DNA of 64,000 bases from assembly GCA_016110215.1 (NCBI GenBank), contig JADWQD010000002.1, positions 2,480,001 through 2,544,000 of the forward strand, in the 5' to 3' direction. Of the stretch, positions 22,207 to 30,292 are shown one piece after another. Position numbers and translations under genes: made by a program. Under the pieces are notes generated by a model that saw only the letters and a list, made by a program, of their open reading frames with translations, was not told where the DNA came from and did no database searches. The DNA is from Capronia americana. Its lineage: Eukaryota > Ascomycota > Eurotiomycetes > Chaetothyriales > Herpotrichiellaceae. Numbering within the stretch: the stretch's first letter is position 1; each line of letters starts with the position of its first letter.

Positions 22207-22830
22207 ATGTCTGCCCCGTCTTCCTCCTCTCCCTCTCCCGCTCCCAGAAAAATCCTCCTCATCAATGGTCCGAACCTCAACCTCCTCGGCACCCGCGAAC
22301 CCGCAATCTACGGCTCAAGCACGCTTTCCGACGTCGTGGCCTCGACCGTCTCCCTAGGCCAATCCCTCAACATCGAAGTGCACGCCTTCCAATCCAACCA
22401 CGAAGGCCAGATTGTCGATTTTCTCCACTCACATTTCATTGCCACTGCCGCCACCGCCACCGCCGCGTCACCATCGCTACCGCCATCATCATCATCATCG
22501 GATTCACATCCACGCGACACGACGAAAGGTCCGTCGCTGAAGCATCGCCCGCGCATCGCCGTCATCATCAACCCCGCGGCATTCACGCACACGAGCGTGG
22601 CCATCCGGGACGCCCTGCTCGCGACGGCGTTCCCTTTTGTCGAGGTGCACGTCTCGAATGTGCACGCGCGGGAGGAGTTTCGGAGACATAGCTATTTCAG
22701 CGACAAGGCCGTCGGGGTGGTCGCCGGCTTGGGCGTGTTTGGGTATACAGCTGCTTTACAGTTTTGGGCGCAAAAATGGGATGACGAGGATGGGAAGAGT
22801 GTTAAGGAAGAGGAGAGAGGGGGAGGATGA
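22207..22830 (+). CDS. qutE: type II 3-dehydroquinate dehydratase (catabolic), with low-complexity insertion
   Basis: Single exon, 207 residues, of the AroQ/QutE dodecameric dehydroquinase family; it converts 3-dehydroquinate to 3-dehydroshikimate in quinate breakdown. Landmarks: ILLINGPNLNLLGTREPAIYG (catalytic Arg and the lid Tyr), FQSNHEGQIVDFLH, INPAAFTHTSVAIRDAL (catalytic His region), VEVHVSNVHAREEFRRHS (active-site His/Arg) and VAGLGVFGYTAAL. Family members are about 150 residues. The excess here is an insertion of roughly 37 residues rich in Ala, Thr, Ser, Pro and Lys (22441-22555) between the FLHSHF helix and the IAVIINPAAFTH strand, plus an acidic/glycine tail. The insertion lacks splice signals and keeps frame. 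ATG 22207 is used; the in-frame codon at 22189 is TTG. Equivalent to qa-2. Confidence 0.95.
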   Translation: MSAPSSSSPSPAPRKILLINGPNLNLLGTREPAIYGSSTLSDVVASTVSLGQSLNIEVHAFQSNHEGQIVDFLHSHFIATAATATAASPSLPPSSSSSDSHPRDTTKGPSLKHRPRIAVIINPAAFTHTSVAIRDALLATAFPFVEVHVSNVHAREEFRRHSYFSDKAVGVVAGLGVFGYTAALQFWAQKWDDEDGKSVKEEERGGG

Positions 22831-23652
22831 AGGAGAAGATGAAGGGGGAAGGGGAGGAGCCGATAGAGTAACTCGGACTTGCTGTGGGTATCAGCAGGCG
22901 TTTAAATCAAAATTGGAAATGAAATTGGGAACCGAAATTGAGAATGCGAATGGGACTGTTCCTACTTGATCCTACTTGATCTTCTGCGCGGTATCGTTTC
23001 ACTGGTAACTGAGTGTTCGATGTTACTCAGTATGTTAAGATATTTTATGATACTACGGCGTACTGTATCGAGTATATGATATACTTGTGTCTTGCATACG
23101 CGGAACTCTTGACAACCTGTTTACACATATCAATGGATACGCGGGCAGGGAGACAGAGACGAAGCGTGATATGTAGGTATGTATGTACGTATGTACTATG
23201 TTAATGGCAACTGAAGTCGCTGTCGGGACCATCATCGTTGAGCATTCAAGTGGCTGGACACGGCTTCGGATTTATATACAACCTACTATGCTGCAATACT
23301 GCATGTACGACACGTAAGTCAACCAAGCGTTGAAACGGCACCTTGAAGCCAAGATGTCTAAATCCCAGGCTTGTGGCGGAATGCTTGCTACGGTAGGATT
23401 CTTGATCGTGGGCCACTCCCCGACAGAGATGTAGGTAGGTAGGAAAAGTCGACTTGGATTTGAGATTGAAAGCAGTAGACAAGTTCCATTCCATACCTTC
23501 CCTACTGTACTGTATCTATACAACGATTTTGCCCAGTCCAGTCAGCTGCTCCCACAGATAACTAGGCTGCAGAGTCCATAAATGCGCTTGGGGACATAAT
23601 CTCCCAACAAACCACGAGTCAGTTAACTACTATGTTCTGTGTAATTCAGGGT
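22831..23652. other. convergent 3' region between qutE and qutD
   Basis: Gene-free 820 bp between two convergent genes, with short simple runs (tatgtatgtacgtatg near 23177). It should contain both transcript ends. Nothing else is recognised. Confidence 0.4.
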
Positions 23653-25332
23653 TTACACCTTCTCCACAGCGACTTCCCGTTCCTCGACATCCTCCTTCTC
23701 GCCACTGACGCTCTGGCGGCGGAAATCCTGCTCCTCCAGTCTGATCTGGTTGAGCACCGTGCTGTGGGCGCGCCGGGCGGGGACTTCTCTGCTGAAGAGC
23801 CGGTCCATGGCTTCGAGGGGAATGCCTTTGGTCTCGGGGATCAGGAAGAAGACGTAGACGGCGGCGCAGAGCATCAGGGACGCGAAGAACATGTACACGC
23901 CGTATGACATGGCGGCGAACATTTGAGGGGTGAAGCTGGAAGGATTGAGAGTTAGTCATGCGGTATTCGAGACAATGCTGAGATGAGAGAAGACATACCG
24001 AGCAATGATGAAATTCCAAAACCAATTGTTCGCCGCCGCGAAGGCTTGCGCCAGCGTCCGCACGTTCTGGCTGAACATCTCGGAGTTCAGAACCCATGGC
24101 GTGCCGTTCCACGAGGGCGTGTACGATATAGTCCAGAGGTAGAAGAATGCCATGGCGCTGATGCCTCCGGAGGAGATGGTGTCGCTGGGGTTGCCCGCTG
24201 GGTTGGCCACCGCGATGTAACCACCAATGTACCACATGCAAAGCGAGCCTAGAACGGCGCCGTACATGAGCAGAGCGCGACGGCCGAGCTTGTCAATGAG
24301 GAAGAAGAGCCAAAAGAGGGTGACGACGGTTTTGATGACGCCGAAAATCCCCGTGGTCAGGAGGGACGTATTTGTGCCGGTAATGCCGATAGACTTGAAC
24401 ACAGTGGGGGAATAGTAGTTGATGGCGTTGATGCCCGTGGCGTTCTGCCACAGGAAGAGAGAGCCACCGAGGAGGAAGCGGTAGGTGACTTTGCGGTCGT
24501 TGTAGACGGCTCGGAATGGTTGCCAGAAGCCCAAACCGACCGTGCTTCGTTGATACTCGATCGCATTGTCGATGGCGAAGATCTCCTCTTGCATGTAGAT
24601 GTGGTCGGACGGGAGCATACGCAGCCAGCAAAGGTTCTTGATCCCTTCCTCGCGGCGGCCTCGGGAGAAAAGCCAGCGGGGCGACTCTCGAATGACAAGG
24701 GCGCCGACGAACAGAAGTCCCGCGGGGATGAGCTGGACGGCGAAGGGAATGATCCATTGTTCGTGTGAGGGTGCCATGGTTTCAGACACGCCGTAGTTGA
24801 TCCAGAAGCCCACCAGGCCACCAATCTGCCATGCCATCTCGTAGAGTCCGACCAGGCGGCCACGAATGGCCGGGGGAGCGATCTCGGAGCAGTAGATGGG
24901 GGAAAGGTTGGAGGCACCACCGACTCCCATTCCGGCCAGGACGCGACCTCCGTAGATCAGTCCAAGACCACGAGCTCCATCGGCTCCCAACATCATTCCA
25001 GCTCCCAAGGTGAAGACGGCGGCGAAGATGGTCAGACCGATCTTGCGTCCGAGATAGTGGCCGGCAGGATAGGCAAAAAAGGCCCCGAAAAACGCACCCG
25101 CTTGGTAGCAAGAGACGATGTTCGCCGACGTGAGGTTGACGGCCGACTTGGAGAGACGGTCGAAGTGGAATTCGTCTTTGAACGACGTCAAGGCCAGAGT
25201 GCCGCCGATGAATGCAGAGTCGTAGCCGATCATCATCGCCGCTGAGGCTGCGACGGCCGCTGAGAAGTAGACTCGCCAGTTGTAGACGGCCTTAGGGGTA
25301 GGGCGGTCTTCGACCAAGTTAAGGAGACCCAT
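23653..25332 (-). CDS. qutD: quinate permease (MFS sugar porter)
   Basis: Exons 23999-25332 and 23653-23935 (63-nt intron), 538 residues, twelve predicted membrane segments. It imports quinate across the plasma membrane. Sugar-porter signatures are intact: GRKIG after segment 2, GRVLAGMGVGGASNLSPIYCSEIAPPAIRG split over the R-x-x-x-G and E-x-x-P-x-x-x-R-G motifs, SPRWLFSRGR (P-E/S-P-R-x-L) in the central loop, DKLGRR, and PETKGIPLEAMDRLF at the C-terminus. The N-terminus MGLLNLVEDRPTPKAVYNWRV is typical of fungal quinate permeases. The first ATG (25332) is used; the codon at 25353 is not ATG. Divergent from qutB across about 790 bp; equivalent to qa-y. Confidence 0.95.
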
Positions 25333-26123
25333 CTTGCTCGACTGCGGTTGCAAGTTTGAGGAGAAAGAAGAAGGAATCTGGAGTGAGGCTGGGCTCTGGA
25401 GGAATCTGGGGAAGCGTGGCCACGAGCGGAGTATAAGTATTCAGGCCACGGGGAGCAGGATAGGCAGGAATCGACGACTGCTCACAGGACAGGAGTCTGG
25501 AGAAGATTTTTCCTCCCGAGTCATTCATGGGATGCGATGGATCAGCTTGTCTGGCCCACATCCGGGGGTCCCTCGACTTCTGGGTCCTCGTTTATGGTTG
25601 CCGATTATGATCAGCATTCTGTGGGATGGTGCGGAGACGAGTCTGCTAGAGCTGACAGCCAGTAGGCGATCAGAAAGTATTCTTTGCCGGACACCTGGCG
25701 GCGGCTTTGTCTTTATCCACCTCGTTGTCGCTCCCGTTCCCGTCCTCTGGAGAGGCACGAATTACGTAGGATGAGGGGGCGTATCCTGCAACGCAATTTT
25801 CACCACCCTGTCGCCGGAGTCTCGCTTCCATCGCATCGGAAGAACAAAGCAGGTCGGGGAAACTTCCGCTCGTGTCTTCCAGCCGGGGATGTGCTCACCA
25901 GAGGCCAGGCCAGTCAAGGGAAATAGAATATCCCATGTGCAGTGGCTATTCAGCGTACGGCAGGGACTCCGTAGACAACTTCACGGGGTGGCGATTGAAA
26001 GGAGGCAGCATCCAGGTCGTTGAAAACCTGGTTCTGCTCCACGTTCGTGAGAGAGAGCCACTGCTGGAGATTCAAAGCATTGTCGTCGCGTGTCAACAGC
26101 GTGCTCAGAAACATTACCGAGCA
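25333..26123. promoter_or_regulatory. qutD-qutB divergent promoter
   Basis: Shared upstream region of the permease and dehydrogenase genes. A 16-mer at 25703-25718 (GGCTTTGTCTTTATCC) matches 12 of 16 positions of the qa activator consensus, with an intact right half. A tataagtatt run occurs near 25433. No gene is seen inside. Confidence 0.45.
25703..25718 (+). promoter_or_regulatory. candidate QutA binding site
   Basis: GGCTTTGTCTTTATCC compared with GGRTAARYRYTTAYCC: the right six positions match and mismatches fall in the left arm and centre. About midway between qutD and qutB. Single sites of this quality occur by chance, so support is weak. Confidence 0.25.
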
Positions 26124-27053
26124 ATGGCACAATTTACCGCTCCAGATACCTCGTCGCTTGACCGCGTCGCTTACCTCGTGGGCTACCCTATAGCTCACTC
26201 CAAGTCACCCTCCATGCATCATGCGATATACTCCGCTTTAGGGAAACGATGGGGCCAACTGCTTTGCGAGACGACGGACCTTGAGGCTTTCCTAAGGTAT
26301 CTGAAAAGTGATGCAAAATGCATGGGTAGCGGCGTCACCATGCCCTTCAAAGTCGCAGTAATCCCACATCTTGACGAATTGACAGATGAAGGGAGGACCA
26401 TCGGCGCAGTAAACACGATTGTCTTCAAGCCCGGCCAGAACGGGTCAAGGATATACTGCGGCACGAATACCGATTGCTTGGGTATCCGGGATGCCTTCTT
26501 CACCAATGTCGAGGGATCCCCATACCGAGGGAAGCCAGGCCTTGTCGTGGGCGGAGGAGGAACCTGCAGAGCAGCCGTCTATGCGTTGCAGAAATTCCTG
26601 GGTTGTTCACCGATATACATCATCAATCGTGATGCCAACGAAGTCGAGGCTGTGCTTCAGGAGTGCCACGCTCGAGGACTCGGAGAAAACTTGATTTATG
26701 TTTCCACGACTGAACAGGCCAGAAGGCTGGCGGCTCCGGGAGCAGTGGTCAGTGCCGTTCCAGACTTCACTCCCGTCACGGAGAACGAGAAGACAGTGAG
26801 AGAGATTCTGTCCGTCTTCTTGAATGCAGAGGGGAAAGGCTCATTGCTGGAGATGTGCTATCATCCCTCCCCGGATACTCAGATATCTAGACTCGCTCTG
26901 GATTCCGGGTGGCAGGTGATTGGCGGTATCGAAGCAATGATCGGACAAGGACTCGCCCAGGCGAGTCTGTGGACTGGCGTCGAGATCGATGACAGGCTGC
27001 GAGCTGTCGCTCGATCGGAAGTACAACGACAAATGGCCGGCGCACAGCCTTGA
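26124..27053 (+). CDS. qutB: quinate/shikimate 5-dehydrogenase (catabolic)
   Basis: Single exon, 309 residues, of the shikimate dehydrogenase superfamily; it oxidises quinate to 3-dehydroquinate (and shikimate to 3-dehydroshikimate) with NAD. Substrate-binding motifs: YPIAHSKSPSMHHAIYSAL (S-x-S) and GVTMPFKVAVIPHLDELT with the catalytic Lys. GTNTDCLGIRDAF carries the paired catalytic Asp. The dinucleotide fold shows VVGGGGTCRAAVYAL and INRD, an acidic residue after the second strand being compatible with NAD use. GIEAMIGQGLAQASLW is the conserved C-terminal Q-x-x-x-Q/W block. ATG 26124 (MAQFT) is chosen; the open frame extends upstream to 25872 but without family similarity. Equivalent to qa-3; lies between qutD (divergent) and qutR (convergent). 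Confidence 0.95.
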   Translation: MAQFTAPDTSSLDRVAYLVGYPIAHSKSPSMHHAIYSALGKRWGQLLCETTDLEAFLRYLKSDAKCMGSGVTMPFKVAVIPHLDELTDEGRTIGAVNTIVFKPGQNGSRIYCGTNTDCLGIRDAFFTNVEGSPYRGKPGLVVGGGGTCRAAVYALQKFLGCSPIYIINRDANEVEAVLQECHARGLGENLIYVSTTEQARRLAAPGAVVSAVPDFTPVTENEKTVREILSVFLNAEGKGSLLEMCYHPSPDTQISRLALDSGWQVIGGIEAMIGQGLAQASLWTGVEIDDRLRAVARSEVQRQMAGAQP

Positions 27054-27146
27054 AAAGCAAGAGCATGTACTTATAGCCAAAAGTGAATTTGTCTATCCAT
27101 TGTGACCAAGATGCTCACAGAGCAAGGAAGCCTCGCCGTTGCTCTT

Positions 27147-29744
27147 TCAAGTAAAGAATTCCTCGCCGTCGACTAGATATGATGTGTTTTGGCGGATGCA
27201 TGCATACGCCGCGTCCGCCATACAGCGTTTCGGTGCCTTCCTCCCGGTCATTGATTCAAATTGGCCCACAGCTTGCTCAATGAGCGTCTCAATGCCATCA
27301 ACCAAGACCCACGGTTTCCGTGTCGTCTCGCGATATTGTTTCATCTGCTTGATTAATGGTGTCTCCTTCGTCATGTAGGCCATCTCAACGACAACACCGC
27401 CACTGGGTGACTGCAACCATGAATCGGGCATCTCGAAATCTGCGCCAGGGTTGCCGTCGAGTAACTCGTGCGTAACGCAGGAGACCACAATGGTCGGGGG
27501 CGCAAAATCCGTTGGCCAGGCATCGGTTCTCCGTTCAATGACCCTTACATGTTCCTGTTGAGGCGTGGCTGTGCCGCTGCTCCCTTGAGCTCGAAGCAAC
27601 TCGTTGAAGTGTCGAGCCAGGGCCAATGTGTTTGCGATTGTCCTGTTGTATACAAACACATGCTTGCAACCTATCTGCAGCATTGCATACACCGCAGCCC
27701 TTGCCATGCCCCCGGCACCAATGACCAGACTTGTTGTTCTCGGCTGAATGGCATTGCGTGGAGATAGGCTTCGCTTGACGCAGTTCAGGATGCCTATAAA
27801 GTCAGTATTATCCCCAAACCATCCGACGATACGCCCTGCACGATTCCTTGACAAGGCTTGAGCGTCCAGAGCAGGGGCAGCTCCCGCAGACGTCGCTCGC
27901 AGAGGTATAAGGGTGTTGAGAGCGCCGATAGCTTTAGCGTGACCACTGAGTTCATGCATGTGACCAACAAGCTTGACCTTGTAGGGTTGCACGATGCTCA
28001 ATCCACCTAAAGTATCATCTTTTGCAAGTTCTTCAATGCCCTCCCACGTCGTAATCTTCCTAGTGCTGTACTTGTGTTTCAAGCCGAGGAGGTGATACGC
28101 AGCATTGTGCATTGCAGGAGATACCGACCCAGATACATTGGCGCCGACGACATAGAAGTGAAGAGGGTCAAAAATGTAGCTTCCGAAAAGGGCACTGATG
28201 ATGTTCTCGGAAGATAGGAGCGGTCGGAGAAAATGATCAGTGTTGACCTGCTCGTCGCTGATGCTGGGGTGAGTGACGGATGTTAGGACAGAATTCATCA
28301 TTTGTGATGTTCGACCAAGCGGACCGACATTGTACGCTATGCAGGGAAGTTGAGGTCCCTTGAGCTCTTTCAATTGTTCTGTGAACCATATTACCGTGTC
28401 GTTCTCCTGGCGAGACGCCGGGACGTTGAGGAGACGTAACAGATCCAGTTCGAGGTACACTGCTCGCCTGTACATGTCCATGAATACCTGGTCTTTCCAG
28501 CCATGTCCGTTTGCATTCGCATGGAGATATGTGCCCATCAGCTTGGTGTGTCCCTGCATTAGCTTGAGCTGGGCGATCTGGCCGTCATCCACGTCAAGAT
28601 CCAGAGACATGTACTGCACGCCCAGTCGCAAGCCTTGCCATAAAACGGCCATGTATGTGTCGACTGGCGCAGTCTCGGTGAGGTTGCGGCTGGCCGACAG
28701 TAAGATTGGTACTCCGAGCACCCTTCTGGCCATGGCCACCAGCCTGGCCAGGGCCGATGCTGTACTTGACTGAAACTGATCCACATAAATCTCTAGGACA
28801 TCTCCGGCGGCCTCCAATGTTCCCCAGTCAACCCGGTCCTGAATGAAATCAGAGAGAGAGACGAAAAGAGTATGAGTGAATGCTCGAGATTCGACGGGCC
28901 CGTCCAGGGAAAAGGGGGATAACAAAGTCGGATCAGCGGCGTGCTTGCCTGCGATGAATCGAACAAAAGAAGAGAAATCGGCCTGAGCGTTTCTCAGTTT
29001 GAAAGAATACGTCGGCGATGCTCGGTCTGTGGTATCGGAGTCTGCGAGCTCATTCGATGATTCGTCCTCCAAGTTGTAAAACTCGTAGTTGGAACATTTT
29101 CGATGGGTTGAGTTGCCGTACTCGAGCAGTTTCGCGGCTCGTGCGTCCAGGTTTAGGATCTGCTTGATTCGAGCCATATCTCTGACCACGAACACGACGG
29201 GATTTGTCTGGCTGTATCGTCTGAGATAGTCCTGAAGACCACTTGTGAGGCTCCCAAGACCACAATCGATCACGCATTGGTACTTGTTCTCTTCGAGCAT
29301 TCGCTTGGAAGTCTCGATGTCCTGCCGATGGAATTGCTCGCTGCCGTAGACTTTGAGATAGTCCTGCCTGGAGAGGCCGTTGACGGTCTGGAAATAATGA
29401 TCTTCGGTCACAAACCGCCATCCGAGAGCTGTGGCAGCAATAAGACCCAGAGATCGCTTCCCCGATGCTCTTATTCCCACCAAGACAAAAGAGGCATCCG
29501 GATGGAATCGACGCCCTCCAGGAGCTGATGTCTCTGGGGTCGGTGTTTTCACGAAACGCTTAGAGGTCTCGTGCCCTGTCGAGGCATTCTGGACGCCACG
29601 GAGCGATTGCTGCTCGGATGGCGTCCGGGTTCCATGTTGATGCGGCGAGATTGTGCCAGAGACAGGAGGCCGTAGTCGACTGTGTCGCGAGAGGGCGTCG
29701 AACCCATTCTCATCGACCTCAACCACTCCGTCCTGATCTGCCAT
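27147..29744 (-). CDS. qutR: quinate pathway repressor, AROM-derived
   Basis: Single exon, 865 residues. Homologous to the three C-terminal domains of the pentafunctional AROM protein: a shikimate-kinase-like part (about residues 85-255), a type I dehydroquinase-like part (about 260-520) and a shikimate-dehydrogenase-like part (about 540-850). The kinase-like P-loop reads GIRASGKRS, with Arg where active kinases have Ser/Thr. In the dehydrogenase-like part the S-x-S, catalytic Lys (QPYKVKL), GDNTDF and VIGAGGMARAAVYAM motifs are retained. QutR (qa-1S) is known to bind and silence the activator QutA in the absence of quinate, probably sensing a pathway intermediate. Residues 1-80 are Ser/Pro/Thr-rich. 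Divergent from qutA. An active multifunctional enzyme is excluded by the missing N-terminal AROM domains and altered P-loop. Confidence 0.95.
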   Translation of the reverse strand: MADQDGVVEVDENGFDALSRHSRLRPPVSGTISPHQHGTRTPSEQQSLRGVQNASTGHETSKRFVKTPTPETSAPGGRRFHPDASFVLVGIRASGKRSLGLIAATALGWRFVTEDHYFQTVNGLSRQDYLKVYGSEQFHRQDIETSKRMLEENKYQCVIDCGLGSLTSGLQDYLRRYSQTNPVVFVVRDMARIKQILNLDARAAKLLEYGNSTHRKCSNYEFYNLEDESSNELADSDTTDRASPTYSFKLRNAQADFSSFVRFIAGKHAADPTLLSPFSLDGPVESRAFTHTLFVSLSDFIQDRVDWGTLEAAGDVLEIYVDQFQSSTASALARLVAMARRVLGVPILLSASRNLTETAPVDTYMAVLWQGLRLGVQYMSLDLDVDDGQIAQLKLMQGHTKLMGTYLHANANGHGWKDQVFMDMYRRAVYLELDLLRLLNVPASRQENDTVIWFTEQLKELKGPQLPCIAYNVGPLGRTSQMMNSVLTSVTHPSISDEQVNTDHFLRPLLSSENIISALFGSYIFDPLHFYVVGANVSGSVSPAMHNAAYHLLGLKHKYSTRKITTWEGIEELAKDDTLGGLSIVQPYKVKLVGHMHELSGHAKAIGALNTLIPLRATSAGAAPALDAQALSRNRAGRIVGWFGDNTDFIGILNCVKRSLSPRNAIQPRTTSLVIGAGGMARAAVYAMLQIGCKHVFVYNRTIANTLALARHFNELLRAQGSSGTATPQQEHVRVIERRTDAWPTDFAPPTIVVSCVTHELLDGNPGADFEMPDSWLQSPSGGVVVEMAYMTKETPLIKQMKQYRETTRKPWVLVDGIETLIEQAVGQFESMTGRKAPKRCMADAAYACIRQNTSYLVDGEEFFT

Positions 29745-30292
29745 GATAGGAGATCATATTCGACCACGAGTTCGCGGTTACTGCTTTGCCGGAGGCGTAT
29801 TGTCTACTCCAAGAGTGCCAATTAATCGAATGACGAGGCGGGCTAAGTTAGGGGCCTCTACTCGGTACTTGTAGGCTTCAAGTTGTAGAGTGGACGCCCA
29901 GCCGAGGATAAGCGATAGGCTGTGGGAGTAAGTGGGGAGGCCTACAGGAGCTGAAGCGCCCAGGGCTAGGGGCCCGTCCTCTTTAGGCACAAACTCTAGC
30001 CCCCGAGCTTCCCCATGACTCGGTGCTGGCCCTCCTAGCGCCACTTGTTGGGCTTTGGTGGGCACGTCGCTATGCGAACAAATATCAACTTCTCAGAGTA
30101 GCACTCGTCAAAACTCTCGACGGCAGGTTCCCAGTCACCTACCAGCGCACTTTGCCGACGAAATATCAGCATGCGTCCCGTCGGTACAGCATAGTCAATA
30201 ACCCCTTCATGCCTTCCGACAGCTGAAGCTCAATTGTCGGCAGTAGATAACCATCACTTCGAACATGGCCTGCATGCTTTTCCCCTCTTGTG
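29745..30292. promoter_or_regulatory. qutR-qutA divergent promoter
   Basis: A 548-bp region between the divergent repressor and activator genes. GGATAAGCG at 29906-29914 (reverse complement CGCTTATCC) exactly matches a strong half of the qa activating sequence, which would fit autoregulation of qutA and qutR. No gene is seen inside. Confidence 0.5.
29906..29914 (-). promoter_or_regulatory. candidate QutA half-site
   Basis: GGATAAGCG on the plus strand, CGCTTATCC on the minus strand. The latter matches the right half of the published Neurospora qa site type. The GATAAG core is also a GATA-factor motif, so assignment is tentative. Confidence 0.3.

Noticed and set aside
22308..22604. Frame antisense to qutE containing an Asp run
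   Set aside because: Shadow of the Ser-rich insertion in qutE.
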